A stretch of 64,000 nucleotides of DNA from Gymnopus androsaceus JB14 (lineage: Eukaryota; Basidiomycota; Agaricomycetes; Agaricales; Omphalotaceae). Below are positions 29,125 to 41,008 of the stretch, one piece after another. The position numbers and the translations under genes are program-made. Position 1 is the stretch's first letter, and each line of letters opens with the position of its first letter. Under the pieces are notes generated by a model that was not told the origin of the DNA, did not search any database, and worked only from the letters and a program-made list of their open reading frames with translations. Where the stretch lies: the NCBI GenBank assembly GCA_009733575.1, contig ML769400.1, positions 1 through 64,000 of the forward strand, written 5' to 3'.

Positions 29125-30441
29125 ATGTCGGACGAGTGAGTACGTGCGCAAGTTATCAAACTGATATATTTCTAACATTCTTCTGCAGACAGGCTATTAC
29201 TGCTGCAGTCGATGAAGTGCTCCTTCTCCAACAGCAACAGATGCTCCTCCCACTGTAACACGTCCCCGCCTCAACCTGTCCTCGGCTTCATCGAGGCGGG
29301 GCGGAAAATCCATGTTTGGGCTTGTCCTCGGCACCTTGAACAAAGCCAAGAGTGAAGAGAAGCAGCGGGATGCTTCCGAAGCGGCGAAGAAGCGACAAAT
29401 GATAGAAAAGAGATTACAGGCCAAGTTGAGGAATGAGACGGAAGAAGTGAGGAAGGCAGAGGAATCGAAGAAGGATAAAACACTTGCGACAAGGAAGGAG
29501 GAGGAACTCGGTGTCAAGCTCAGTGTAGTGAGTGCTTTTCTTCGTCAAGTTTACTGTTGATACCAACGATTTCTGCAGTACAAGCTCCGCCGGACTCGCC
29601 TCCCGTTACTCTCCAACTTTCTTCTCACTTCCGATGTCATCTCAGACGAGTCAACGATGGAGACTGAAGCTGAAGCACAAGGTCTGCCTCTAATGATCTC
29701 TTCGTTTATTCAATCTCATTCTCAACCAGAAGAGCTGCAATCCGAAGCCCAAATTACCCACAAAATTCTCTCCAAAGCAACTGCACAGCGGTCGCAACCA
29801 CCGCCGCTGTATTATCTCCCGAAACTTTTGTTGCCGGCGCAGGAAGCGTTTTTGAGGAAACGGAAGGAGGAGGTGAGATTTATCACATTCTCCTTTTGTT
29901 CGTTCGCCCTTCCCTCTCTATTTTCTGATATCGTACAAGGTCCCGTTTGGTTATTTTCCCTTCCGTGGTCGAGCTCTCTATGCAACTACTTCTGTCCTCG
30001 TGCTCCTTCAGTCTTTCTAGGGCGGTCTACTTCCGCCCTCTGTGGAGTTCCAAGGCCATACTATGATTTCTACCTTCAATCTGTCTCGAGCTTGATTTTA
30101 TTTCCTTTCAATTCTTCGAATTTCTTTTCTCAATCTTCGCTTTCTCGCAAACTAATGCACCTCCTTTCTACCAGGTTACCTCCGCAGCCGCCACCGAATG
30201 GTCCCTCTTCTCCGCAGAGCGTGACGCCGGTATAAAGGAGATCCGGGCATTGCGGGAAAAGGTCCTCGCCTATCAATCCAAGTCTGAAAACGACGTTGGA
30301 GAAGGGGATGATGCTGATATGAATGTGGATGAAGGAAAGAGCGCAGGGAAAAATGGCGATGGAGGGGAGGATGGTGCGATGGATGTTGACACGAAACCAA
30401 CGCAGCCAGAGAATGAGGGAGATGATGCTGTAGAGTATTGA
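29125..30441 (+). CDS. Pinin/SDK/MemA-domain protein
   Basis: Four exons (29125-29135, 29218-29527, 29579-29872, 30175-30441) give 293 residues. Residues about 25-130 match the pinin/SDK/MemA domain: KSMFGLVLGTLNKAKSEE, then a long charged coiled coil (KRQMIEKRLQAKLRNETEEV) and YKLRRTRLPLLSNF. The centre has PPPLYYLPKLLLPAQEAFL, and the tail is acidic (GDDADMNVDEGKS...). Pinin proteins associate with spliceosomes and exon-junction complexes in the nucleus, so a role in pre-mRNA splicing is inferred. The 11-nt first exon is chosen because MSDDAPSPTATDAPP is the only splice that keeps the frame; its acceptor GAAG lies beyond two nearer CAGs. The last intron is unusually long (302 bp). Confidence 0.85.
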
Positions 30442-30886
30442 GTTTATGTGTGCGTACAGGCGAAAGATGGAGATGTATTATTATTATAGGTGGTAAGTAT
30501 GCTGGGGTGAAAATTTGATGATGCTTGCTAGGCTCATATCCCTGTTTGCGCAATCATTATTCTTATCAATCTCGACATTTTCAAGCTCGACGCCTGGCGG
30601 GATAATTTCTGGCGTAATCTCCGGGCGTTCAGCGCTCCGTCATACCGCGTAATAAATTCTTCCTTCCTTCCTTCCTTCCTTCCGGCGACCGATTATTTCA
30701 ATGTGGCCTCGGTGGAAACCAACGGTTTCTCTGTTCCTAGTTGCAAACATCTATCGCGGGCTCGATAGATACTATTTGTTCACTCTCTTTTTTTCGCGTC
30801 TATCTCGTTGCAGGTTCAACGGCCGCTTCTCTCTCCCTTCGAACCTCCTCTCAAGCAATATTAACGATAGGGGCTTTCGACACACT
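30442..30886. other. Intergenic with (TTCC)n microsatellite
   Basis: A (TTCC) repeat of about six units lies at 30660-30683. The remainder is the upstream region of the metallopeptidase gene. No other feature was seen. Confidence 0.6.
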
Positions 30887-32077
30887 ATGCGCCCACTCTT
30901 TTCTTCCTTTGTACTGCATTCATCTCTTCTTGCGATTTTGGTAGTCGCGGTATGCGCTGCACCACCTCCAGCTAAGAAGATAAAGCTTGATCATGAGTCG
31001 AGTAGCCAGGCACTAGTGGCCAAACTGGTCACCATCGAGAAAAACTGTCAACCAAACCAGCAAAAAGTCGAGCGGACATTGGAGGATATGTATACCATCG
31101 CCACGGAAGCGCAAGCTATCAAAAAGGAGGATGTTGCGTGAGTGGCGTAGTTTTGTTTTCTGGCGTTGAATTTCCTCACCGGTTCGCGCAGATACACCCA
31201 CTATTTCATGCCCGACAAGCATGCCATAGAGTTTGATAAAGACAAGCTTAAGGAATTTCCGATGGACCCCATGCATATAGAGGATTCCAAAATAGTACCA
31301 AAGATGTTTGAATCAATTGTTACGGGTGGTGGGAAGGGCACGAAATTTACTGCCTTTTGTCCAACTGAGGCGGAGCATCCGACCTGCAAGGACACGTATG
31401 TGGCAGATACATATTTGACACTCATAATAACAGTACTCATTGTTTATAGACTTGCACTAGCCGTGACTGCTCATCATACTTCCGATCCTAAAATTGCCTT
31501 CTGTGAAAGCTTTTTCCACGACAAGGACACCAAGAATGACCTTTCAACGAAAGACAAGCATCAATGGTGCACGGGGCCTCCGCACTTGGATAACTTGCTT
31601 ACAGGGGCTCATACCGTGCTACATGAAGTCACTCATCTTGCGTTCATCGTTCTTCATGCCGTGGAAGCAGTGGTAGGTGAACTACCAAAGGAAGCAAGGG
31701 AAAAGTTGCAGTTAGTCACTGACTTCCTTATTTTCTGTCCCTCGACTTACTTGTCAATATCAGGGGTACCGAAGATATCTACGAGTTCGCAGATGAGAAA
31801 AATGGGAACGTGAAAACATATGCCAATGAGGACAACATTCCTGGTGCTTCTCGGACTTTGAAAGAACGCTGGATAAATTATTTCGCCAGCAGAGTCAAGG
31901 TACTGTCAGCGAGACCACCTCCCATCGCGCCGATAGATAACGCAGAAAGTTATGCTGGAGCTGGCACTGGTAAGAAATATGCTCAATATCTCGTCACGTA
32001 CACACTAACATGGTTTTCGGCCTTCAGAATATTACTTCACGAAATTGTGCCCGAATTTCAAGAATATCTCAGTGTAG
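30887..32077 (+). CDS. Secreted zinc metallopeptidase, aspzincin (M35)-like
   Basis: Five exons (30887-31137, 31192-31395, 31450-31710, 31764-31969, 32028-32077) give 323 residues. The N-terminus is a clear signal peptide (SSFVLHSSLLAILVVAVCAAP). HEVTH at residues 210-214 supplies the HExxH zinc site. GTEDIYEF at 240-247 fits the start of the aspzincin GTxDxxYG motif, whose Asp is the third ligand; the motif's final Tyr-Gly is not conserved (EF), and Tyr is shifted. Cys pairs and an AESYAGAGTEYYFTKLCP tail also occur in fungal relatives. Aspzincins are extracellular endopeptidases used for nutrition. A decayed partial copy lies at 34195-34690. Confidence 0.8.
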
Positions 32078-32470
32078 GCCGAGGTGGAGTGACGATGGGC
32101 TTATATCTGGCCAAGGGAGGACAGCTATGGAGGAGAGGTTATATGACTCCGGATGTAGGGAGGTGTGACGGCTACCAGACTGTGGGTTGTTGTGTCACGT
32201 TAGCAAAGACCCACAGGTGCCTCTGTCGGAACTTCCTCCCTAGTTCCGAGTGTAGTTCTTGTTTAGTCCTCAGACTCCTCACCTAACTGGGCGAGTTACC
32301 TGATTACACTTCCAAGAAGCTTTAGGTCGATGAGTCAGCAACTCGAGACTATCTTCAAAAAAGCGCTATTCTATGCTTTAGACATATAATAGGTCTCATT
32401 TTTTCTTTTGGTATGATATGTGTCTTTTTCGATATTCTTAAGACATACAGGGAATACTAGTTAACGAGGC

Positions 32471-33934
32471 TCAAACTATTTTACTTACTTCCTCTCGGCT
32501 CTGTATTACTTTCAAGTGCGCTTCGACATTCGTTTGGCCGGTAGCGTTAGTGTCACAATCATGCGCGAATTGCAAGCTTGAGAATGTCTTCTCCGTGGGG
32601 CCCGTATTACTGGACTCGTAAAGCAGCATTGTCTGATCCAAAGGAGACCAATCGAGGTTGACCATGATGACGATGGCCACAGGATAGAGAGCCTACGGAA
32701 AGATTCCTCTCGTTAGTAAACAAGACTTGCGCTATCGGAGAAATGCGTTGAATGAGACTCACCGAAGCTGCGGTAAAGAACTCGATCAACAACTCTCTCG
32801 CAATGACATTTGGGGTCATTGCGGTCGTACTGATAGTTATAGCCAAGAATATCACATACACCAACTAATGACGCGCCGCACGGACACTCAATGCTCGTCC
32901 GAAAGAGAAACTAGAAAATCCTAACCTGTAGGGCACAATAAGCTGTCCCGGATTCGATGAAAAACAGCAATACATTTTCAGCCGTGGTACGTCGACCATC
33001 TAACATTAATGCTTTCATCGCTTGGTGGTGCTGCCTGACGAATTCATGAGCTAGGTGTTCGAATCATCCAAGATACACGTATAGCGGCTTACCATGCCTT
33101 CAAAGCAATGAATAGGGTTGCAAGAAGATTCAATCCGAAAGATATCCACGCTGCAGCAGAGTCCCATCTCGATGTGTCCCAAAATGAACTAAGAGCTTCG
33201 TTGTCGAACGCGCACTCGACGATATTGACAACTGATACGCAGAGATATGTAAACTGAGAATCACAGCAGTGAAATTGATGACCAACCAATGTTTGCAAGT
33301 ACGACCGTAACTAAACACAATTTGACCCAGATATTCTCTTGCCATATCACCCATGCTCTCCACGCAACGATCCCATCGCTGATAAGAAGCTGATACGAGT
33401 TCGATGAGATCAAAAAACGATTCCCAAAACTAGTATAGATCGAACTTACATTGAATGTTCCCGGCCAGTTTATCATGTACAGCCAAGGATGTAGAAGAGC
33501 ACCCGAAGCATTAGCGAGCTGTTCCGCCAAGTCTCCATTATTATCCTGGATAAGTGCTACCTTGATGTCGATCAAGTTTGCAGCACATTTATTAACGAAA
33601 TTCCACGTATTCATGATGAATACGAAAGCGAGGCATGAGAAAAGAACTTTTCGAGCGCGTCCGGTGAGTCCTTTACGGCTATATAGGAATTTAATGTAAT
33701 TCAGCACCCAGAAGAAAATATTCCAGGTGGCATACATGAGTAGATAGAAGGCGATGAAAGCTGCGAGGATATAGATGCCTGTCGAGCTGCAAGTATGAGA
33801 TCACTGGCGATAGGCTTTAAAAAGTCACTGAGTTTGCACTCACCATAAAAAGTACAAGTGCAAATGAGTGCTGAAATTTGCCAATAGTATTGAGAGCCAA
33901 AGAGCGAAAGAAGAGCACTTTCTTCGGGTGTCAT
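32471..33934 (-). CDS. Fungal 7TM-like integral membrane protein A
   Basis: A multi-exon gene. Exon 1 (33844-33934) gives MTPEESALLSLFGSQYYW. Exon 2 begins at 33778 (GGIYILAAFIAFYLLMYATW). Further exons carry the family signatures DGIVAWRAWVIW, then AAAWISFGLNLLATLFIALKAW, ENVLLFFIESGTAYCALQ and a last TM before the cytoplasmic tail (VAIVIMVNLDWSPLDQTM...). About seven hydrophobic segments are evident. The family is large in mushrooms and has a receptor-like topology, but no ligand is known. It is paralogous to the gene at 47656-49279. Exon boundaries in the middle are approximate. Confidence 0.75.
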
Positions 33935-34194
33935 GAAGTCGGGGACAGGTTGAAGCCTGGAACAATAGCTTTCGACGTTGAACGGAGTATTTGTACACCA
34001 TTCTCCACAGTTATCTCGCGTAATGACATTGAGTCCCGACTCCTTGATATCTACGGTTTCATGTTCGCTTTTTGGATAGATTAACGGGATATAACATGAC
34101 CAACCTCATTTATTGCGCGGCAGAAGCTGGGATTTAAGATAAGGATTGAATTCCACTTGATAGAGTAGATATTCAATCAAAAGTTGGGAGTGAT

Positions 34195-34690
34195 TCGTAG
34201 ACCGTCAAAGCCGCAAGCAACGTTGCTGCTGACGCGGTGACGATGAAAGAATGGACTAATAATATGGACGCGTGAGTATGAATTCACGAGCTAGGCTGGA
34301 TGGCAGTGGAAAGAATTCTATCATTGGTCACCTAGAAAATTTTCTGGCATGATGAGTTGCGCATATCCACTGGGTGAACTACCAGAGGAAGCAGGGGAAA
34401 AGATGCAGTCAGTCACTAAATTCCCTTACTCCCTGTCCCTCGACTTACTTGTCAACATCAGGGGTACCGAAGATATCTACGTGTTCGCAGATGCGAAGAA
34501 TGGGAACATGAACACATACGCCAATGAGGACAACCCTGGTGCTTCTCGGACTTTGGAAGAACGTTGGATAAACTATTTGCCGATAGAATCAAGGTACTGT
34601 CAGCGAAGACACCTCCTATCGCGCCGACAAATAACGCAGGAAGCTACGCTGGAGCTGAAATATTTGCAATGTCTCGTCATGATGTCGAGA
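34195..34690 (+). pseudogene. Partial copy of the metallopeptidase gene
   Basis: It contains the end of an exon-1-like segment (NVAADAVTMKEWTNNMDA followed by GTGAGT). From about 34365 there is close similarity to the 3' part of the intact gene: GELPEEAGEKMQ, the intron, GTEDIYVFADAKNGNM and SRTLEERWINY. The HExxH exon is missing and the frame is lost after LPIESRY. A nearby scrap of the CTL gene (34770-35179) suggests one shuffled segment. Confidence 0.75.
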
Positions 34691-34769
34691 GGTCAGACTC
34701 ACAGTGCTAAAGTCTGTGAATCGATCGAAGATTCGAAGTGCTTTACAGTACTACTTCACTGAATCTTTA

Positions 34770-35179
34770 GACTGAATCTTTGGGCTTGGATTTTTCGGTT
34801 CTTCGAAGATTTCTTACTGGCGGTGTTATGTGTACTTCGAAAGGCAGAGACTCCTCGGATTGAGATCTAATTATCATGGCACGCTCCAATTGAAATATAA
34901 CATCCGAGAAAAGAGGCAGTGGGTGTAGATCAAGTGAAGGGAGATGAACGAAGAGTCGAGTAAAGAGATAGGAATCGGAGGTGGGTGAGGAAAGAGCGAT
35001 TGAGCCGAGGGGGGTGTGAGTTGGGCGGTAGATCGACGCGTGGAGGGTGTGTGTTGATGTGTAGGTTCGGAAGAATAGCACTATCGAAGACGTAGCGGAA
35101 TGTGTTCGTCTTCTACATCCCTAAGTTGGAGGATGGGTTGAGGGTTGAGAAGTTGAGATGCATAGGTTGCAAATGACAT
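34770..35179 (-). pseudogene. Rearranged fragment of the CTL transporter gene
   Basis: On the minus strand from 35179 it opens MSFATYASQ, identical to the start of the CTL gene at 39637. After a large internal loss it continues with STHTLHASIYRPTHTPLGSIALS, which matches the central signature of that gene (STHTLHASLHRATHTSLGSIALS). The junction and later stops make it non-functional. Confidence 0.7.
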
Positions 35180-35495
35180 CGTGGACTTCGCCGGGGTTCT
35201 AGCGCAAAGAGAATTTAAAGACGAAGGCAAACCAGGTATGGATTATGTATGTCTGTCGAGTCAAGGATGAAGATGCCGCTCCTCAGTCTTCAGTCTCCTA
35301 GTCGAACCTTCTGCTTCACTTGCTTACGACGGTCATCCTAATCCAATTGAATCATTTGCGATCAAGAACGTCGAGCAGGCATTGCGCAAGTGGTGGGCAG
35401 AGTAGCGATACGGATAAATAAACAGCAGAAATCGGCAAGAAGAAACCTGAAGAAACACGGGCGCCTACGTCATTCCCGTTTTCCGCAAAAAATTC
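35180..35495. other. Intergenic, no feature seen
   Basis: A short spacer between the CTL fragment and the TIR element at 35496. Nothing recognisable. Confidence 0.4.
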
Positions 35496-36120
35496 CAGCT
35501 GTTTTGAAAAACGGAGGCCAGCCCAGAAAAATTCGAGTTGATTGCCGAGCCCTCGGCATCAAGTAAGCGCTAACTAGTAAGCTGTGGCGAACTGTTGCTC
35601 AACTCTCAAAGACTGTCAAAGTCCTGTTAGAAGTGTGATCTACTACATACTAGGGGATAGTAATATACTTTGAGGCTCCACCGAAAGAGATATAAGGAAG
35701 GCCAACTATTCCATAACCATGCAGCCTTGTGAGTTGTCCTTGAAAAAATGGTGCTGCTGCTCTTACTAGATGTCAGACCAAATGCGTCCACCTACCAATC
35801 AATAACTCGCTGTCGCGGGGATGCAGTATGCTCTTCACAAATCCTTGCTTCCAGCTCATCTCCAGCCTCTAATTCTGCCACAGTGCCAAGCCCATCCAGC
35901 TCCTGCTGCACCTCAAGCACCTACCGGTAAGCAAGAAGTCATTTCTCGGGTGATATACACTTAGCGATAGTTGTTGCCTATGACAGAGAAATGAAGGGGA
36001 ATAGCTGATTGACCGTTGTGTGCTGACATGGCAGAGCGCTAATGCTGAAGCGCTCATGTGCCGGCCTCGGCGATCAACTCAAGTTTTTCCCGGGCTGGCC
36101 TCCGTTTTTCGAAACAGCTG
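35496..36120. mobile_element. Non-autonomous TIR element, ~60-bp inverted repeats
   Basis: The left end CAGCTGTTTTGAAAAACGGA and the complement of the right end CAGCTGTTTCGAAAAACGGA match, and similarity continues (GGCCAGCCC, GAGTTGAT, GCCGAG) over about 60 bp. The ~500 bp interior has no supported gene. No target duplication was identified, so the superfamily is undecided. Confidence 0.65.
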
Positions 36121-36285
36121 TCACCAAGGCGTGCTTATCAGAGGTTTTACTGATGTCACGCGCGGGCCAAGCCCAGCCAAAACCTTAAATATATCTTTGT
36201 CTAAATTCTCTCTTTGAGATTCTGACTTCGAGACTCAGACTCTCCTTTACTCTGCCTAGCTTATCTCTTAAATGAAATTGGGTAT

Positions 36286-36354
36286 TTGCTCTTTGGTTTT
36301 ACGGTGCCCGGTTGATATGACTCTGAGGTGGAGAGTTCGAACCTCTCGGAGCAA
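36286..36354 (+). pseudogene. tRNA-like sequence (acceptor and T-arm only)
   Basis: TTGCTCT at the 5' end can pair with GGAGCAA at the 3' end, and GAGAGTTCGAACCTCTC is a perfect T-arm with a B-box. The region between is about three bases too short and gives no convincing D-arm or anticodon stem, so no isotype can be assigned. Probably a decayed tRNA or tRNA-derived repeat. The rest of 36121-36622 shows no feature. Confidence 0.4.
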
Positions 36355-36622
36355 TTCGTGTCATTGAGTGTTGGGCATGTCCACTCTTTTCAATTACTTG
36401 TCTGAAACTATTTATTCCTTCTGGGTTCAGTTTTTCTTTAATGGGAGAGACTTACTTATTGAGCCATCTAACTAACCAATTTAGCGTTCGAGCCCGCGCC
36501 ATGCAAGTATGTCTCTATATCTTGTAATTCGACTAATCGATGTAAAAATATATACAATGCACTGATTTATATGAATATCGTTCTACCTCCCCTACTTCCT
36601 CAGCAAAACCCATGCCAAAACA

Positions 36623-39600
36623 TCATCCCTCACCCAATAGACTGAGACCCAAACAACCCCGACCCAGGGAAGAATCCATCTCCATCCTCATCCACATCCA
36701 CATCTGCATCTTCAGTACCAGGTCTAGCTTCAGGTTCGGCAGCGTCTTCCGCACCCCGTTGCTCGCCCAAATATTACTACCGCTATTACGCATGGCATTC
36801 CTAAAGTCATCATGCAGGTAACTCGGGCTCGTCTCCGCTTGAGGGAAGGGTCCGGAATGAGATATAGAATGAGGGTAGGGAGAAGGGTCGGGGTCGGGTG
36901 CGAATGGATCGATGTCCTCCGGTGCAACGTGAGTCGGGACCGGGACGTGGTGTCCTACCCCTCCTACAGGCGAAATCGGGAGTGACACCATGACGTCGAT
37001 AGATTCAGGTGAAGAATCCGCTCCTGCTCCTAGTGCTCCATGATGGGAAGGATGCGAAGGGTATTCCTCGTATCTCGTTCGAGGCGGAGGCGGAGGTTGG
37101 GCTGGGGTTGGGTACCGCTGTGTCTGCGTCTGCTGCTGCCATGACGACTGAGGAGGTGGCCGAGTCGGGTGCTGCATCGGAGGCTGACGCTGAGCTCGTT
37201 GTTGCCTCGACGCTGGGGGTGGCGCCTGGAACGCCTTTCTCACCATCTCCCTGCGTTCCTTTATCCCTCTCTTCCTGCCATCGCTCTCCCCCACTCCCTC
37301 CGCCCCATCAATCCCCGCACAAACATCCAAACACGCGCCCACATCACTTACAACGCCCGTACAGAATAGCCCTACCACACCCGTCGTTAGCGCAGCTATC
37401 ACAGCCCCAGTTAACGCGTAATGGGGTGCACCGAGGCCCCAAGGAGAAGGGTAGGAGATGAATAGGTATGTGAAGAGGGAGAAAGGGAGAGGAAGGGATA
37501 GGGACGGGGAGAGGATCAGGGGGATTGGTGAGCCGATACCAAAGTTGGAGGACGGCTTTGGGTGGAATCTGGCGTTTGGGTTCGAACTACGGCTATGGTT
37601 AACGTTCGCGTTGACCTTCCTCCCCAACCTCGCACAATCCCAAAATGCCTTTCCTGTCAGACCGACATATACCAACGTATCCTCACCCATACCCATTTTG
37701 TCCATGACGCCTTCCAACCTTCCAATCGCTCTACTCAGCATCCACCCACTCGCTTGACAGAGCAGGAACCAACCCCTCGTCAGCAAGGCTACGTTTGCAA
37801 TACTGCTACCCATTGCAGAGAACGCAAAGGCTACAGGGGGAGGTAAGCAGAAGCTTCCGAATGAAACGGTCGACGAGAGGACAGAGGCGAGGAAGTAAGG
37901 CAGGTTCATTAAGAGGAGGGTGAGGATGGACAGGAATCGGAGGAGGGTATGGAGGAGGGCTGATAAGGCGATTGAGCCAAGGGAGGTATGGGTTGCGCGG
38001 TGTAGGGATGCGTGGAGTGTATGTGTTGAGGCTCGTGCGGGGAAGCCAATGAAACCTCCGCCTTCGGTATCAGCGAACATTGTCGGTGGAGGAGCCAGGT
38101 CCGCATCAACAGCAGCATCCTGCACTTCAAGTTGAACATCCCAATCGACACCGAAATACCACCCTCCCACAACACCCGCGCTCACAACTCTCAACACACC
38201 CCTTACTACGCCCCATGACCACAACCACACAGCTACTCCCCCGATTATACCTAGCTCCGCGATCCATTTCAGGTGATACGCACTCCGAGTCCAATAGCCA
38301 ACCAACAACAACCTCCCTACCATAACCGCGAACGGTATACTCCCCACCAACGCTCCGAACAGCAGAACCGGGCTTAGGCCTAATAAAAACGGATTCGCTG
38401 TCAATACAGCGGTAGTAAGCCGTAGAATCGCTTCGGTATGTGCGAGCTGAGTCTGTAGGAGCGGCAGGGTGTGTGTGAATGTTGTGTAGAGACGATATAG
38501 ACGGTAGAAAAGGTATAGCGAGAGAAGAAGGGGCAGAAGGGAGAATATACGGAGGCTAGAATACGATATATATCAGTCAGTACTTGGTTGTTGTAGAGTT
38601 AGCACGTACCCAGTACTTTCCGCATCCGCATCTCCATCCAACCCAAAACTCCCTGCCCAAGCCCACAGCGCACACCCAAACAACAACACTGGTGTTCCCA
38701 ACGCACTAGCCCACATCACCGGTCTCAGCCATACTCGCAGGAAGAGAATGTGTATGTAGGAAGCGAGAGCGGAGAGGAGGATGAGAGGGATTAGAAGGGG
38801 AATTGTGTGCAGGAGAGTCGGGTAGGGGGTTGGAGTGCTGTTGGGCGATGAAGGAGCTTTGGTAGAGGTAGTGAAAAGGAGTATAAACGCTGAAATATAG
38901 CAAACGCAAACTCCGGATAACCATATAGTCGTCCATAAGGCATCGTTATATTTCCTCCTACCTCTGGCTCGACTCGAAGAGAGTTTTCGAGGATCAGGAA
39001 GGTTAAAGACAACGGTATCATCATCGCCGTGAGGTAGAAGGGACTCGGTTAGAGACGAAGAGGCGAGGGTTATTGTCCGACCTCGTTGAGTTTGAGGTTG
39101 AGCTGCGCGTTCTCGTCGAGTAGAAGCAATCATACCCGAAGGTAAACTGTCTACTGAATCCGAGTCGGAGTCCACTTCGTCCTCGACATCGACTTGCTGC
39201 TGCTGCTGCGCCTGATCTAGTCGCAGATACGGATCCGGGTCTGCGTTCTCGTCTTCGTCTTCGACCTCCTCATCATCGATATCACCCATACCCATGTCAG
39301 CAAGGAATCCTCTACTGCTACCACCAGCTAGCCTGAGCTCTTCATCGTCTTCCTCGTCTTCCTCTCTACTCGGAATTCCTCGTACCTCTGACCTCGCTAA
39401 TCCTAATCCAAACCCGAGTCCGAATCCAGACCTAGCTCCAGCTCCAGCTCCGCCTCCTACTCCTGACCTAACGCCGGCTTTGGCTCTATGGTCTCCGTCG
39501 TCTTCATCACCGTCGCCATCGCTAGCGGTAGTAAACGAGAAAAACATCGGATGCGACTCCGAGTTTGAATTTGAGTTGGAGGATGGGGAAGTATTATTTC

Positions 39601-39637
39601 GGTTAATAAATTGCGATGCATAGGTTGCGAACGACAT
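36623..39637 (-). CDS. CTL-family (choline transporter-like/PNS1-type) membrane protein
   Basis: Two exons (38610-39637 and 36623-38555) give about 986 residues. A ~230-residue acidic/Gly-rich cytoplasmic N-terminus precedes about ten TM segments. Family signatures are STHTLHASLHRATHTSLGSIAL and EDTLVYVGLTGKAFWDCARL, followed by late TMs and SDVGACLDVCAGID. A long Pro/Gln-rich tail follows. CTL proteins are plasma-membrane or vacuolar transporters; choline transport is shown for some animal members but not for fungal PNS1, so substrate is open. After residue ~940 the annotated frame becomes KMQMWMWMRMEMD; the +1 frame reads an acidic EDADVDVDEDGDG, suggesting a missed small intron or one-base error near 36760. 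Partial copies lie at 34770-35179 and 41009-41332. Confidence 0.8.
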
Positions 39638-40019
39638 CGTAGTTGAAGGAAGCGCTGAGTGTACTCGTAAGTTTGAGAATGAGGCTGAGGGAAAAATGTG
39701 TTTGTATTATGTACAAAAACGAGTCAGTGGTTGTCACTGTCAGGGAAGCGGAGCCTCGTGTGCAACTGTTCAGTTGGTTGGCTAGATGAAGAGCAGAGTA
39801 GCGTAGATAGCGATAGCACAAAAGCAGAAGCCCTCGGAGTCGAGGTTCCAAATTGAAAGAGTAAGCAAGCCCGAAATGGCATGGCCCAGCGCTTGCGTCA
39901 CCGGCGCCAGTTCAAGTATTCTATATTCTAGTCACTCATCGCATTTCCATTTGGCATATGGGAACGAAAAAGGCAAAAACATGAGGAATAGATCACAGCT
40001 ATCACGGCTCTCTATGTAG
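39638..40019. other. Intergenic, shared upstream region
   Basis: The region between the start of the CTL gene and the tRNA-Asn. No recognisable promoter motif or repeat. Confidence 0.4.
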
Positions 40020-40108
40020 CTGCCCCAGAGAGGCTCGAACTCTCGACCTTCCGATGTCAAGCTGAAAGAATAACAGTCGGACGCTGTAACCAACTCAGCC
40101 ATGGGGCA
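40020..40108 (-). tRNA. tRNA-Asn(GUU) with intron
   Basis: The minus strand gives acceptor TGCCCCA/TGGGGCA, a D-arm with GAGTTGGTTACAGC and an anticodon stem TCCGA/TCGGA. The loop is C-U-[GUU]-A, followed by a 15 nt intron after position 37. The T-arm is GAGAGTTCGAGCCTCTC. All stems pair, so it is expected to be functional. Confidence 0.9.
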
Positions 40109-41008
40109 ACTGCGCTTGAATTCGACTTGTTCTTACACATACAATTAACGGTTGAAGCTATTGATATGCTACAATCAAGGCCTTGTATTAAGATAGGCCA
40201 GCGCTGTTCAATGGAAGGAAATAGTTGTGAAGGCACAAGTACTATAAAGAATTCGGAGACGAGAACGTTTAGCGCTTTGAGACTTTACCATCATCTATAT
40301 GTCGTTCCTTCGCCTTCAATGCGAGTGGTCCACTTGAGCTGAGAAGTTGAGACCCGAACAGCAAGTGTGTCACTCCATTCTAAGTTAGTATTGTATTCGA
40401 CTAAACCCTATATTATTCAGCAAATAATCTCTGAATCCACATATCCGGTGCGTTGTCAATGTATCCCTCGTTTGGGTATTCAAATGAAGATTAGCATTGG
40501 GCTCGGTAGACGAGAAAAATCAACTCCTGCCGAATACGATCCAACAAAAGCACCACTACTCATGCCGATCCACGAATACGTGACGTTGACCGACACCGAA
40601 CCTCATGGCTCCTCGAGTTCTACTCCGACTACTCCTTTGACTTCCAATCCTATGGCCATAAGTATAAGTAGCATAAACCAAGACCTCGCGCGCAAAGAAC
40701 TGAAAGCTTCAATCCATCCCATTCCCTCCTTCATATTGCACCTTCAGTGCAGATGCAGAATCCAAATAACGCCAGAATATAGTTCTGCAAGTTGGAGAAT
40801 TGTGTTCCAAATGGCTGCAACGGCTTTTGGATGTTTATAATTCTCCTGATGAATTGAGCTTCCTTCTTGGGATGTGTAGCCCTAGCTCAATGTTCGTCAA
40901 CAGTTCTACCTGCCCCTGCTGTTTGGGCAATTCTACAGCTATACCTCTCTCCTTCGACCTCCGAACCCCCGCCACCTCCCCGGATGCCAGCAACTCCGCT
41001 TACTTCCC
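40109..41008 (+). other. Intergenic with an unassigned open frame (40367-40840)
   Basis: One plus-strand frame includes EYDPTKAPLLMPIHEYVTL and a Ser/Thr-rich stretch. It could be an exon of a small gene, but no start/splice/stop set is convincing and no family is recognised. Left as unresolved sequence. Confidence 0.3.

Noticed and set aside
29521..30235. Open frame running through the third pinin intron
   Set aside because: Conserved pinin-type sequence stops at a GTGAGA donor and resumes at 30175; the part between is pyrimidine-rich and intron-like.
36612..39623. Several plus-strand open frames opposite the CTL gene
   Set aside because: They are antisense shadows of a GC-rich, low-complexity coding region and contain no domain of their own.
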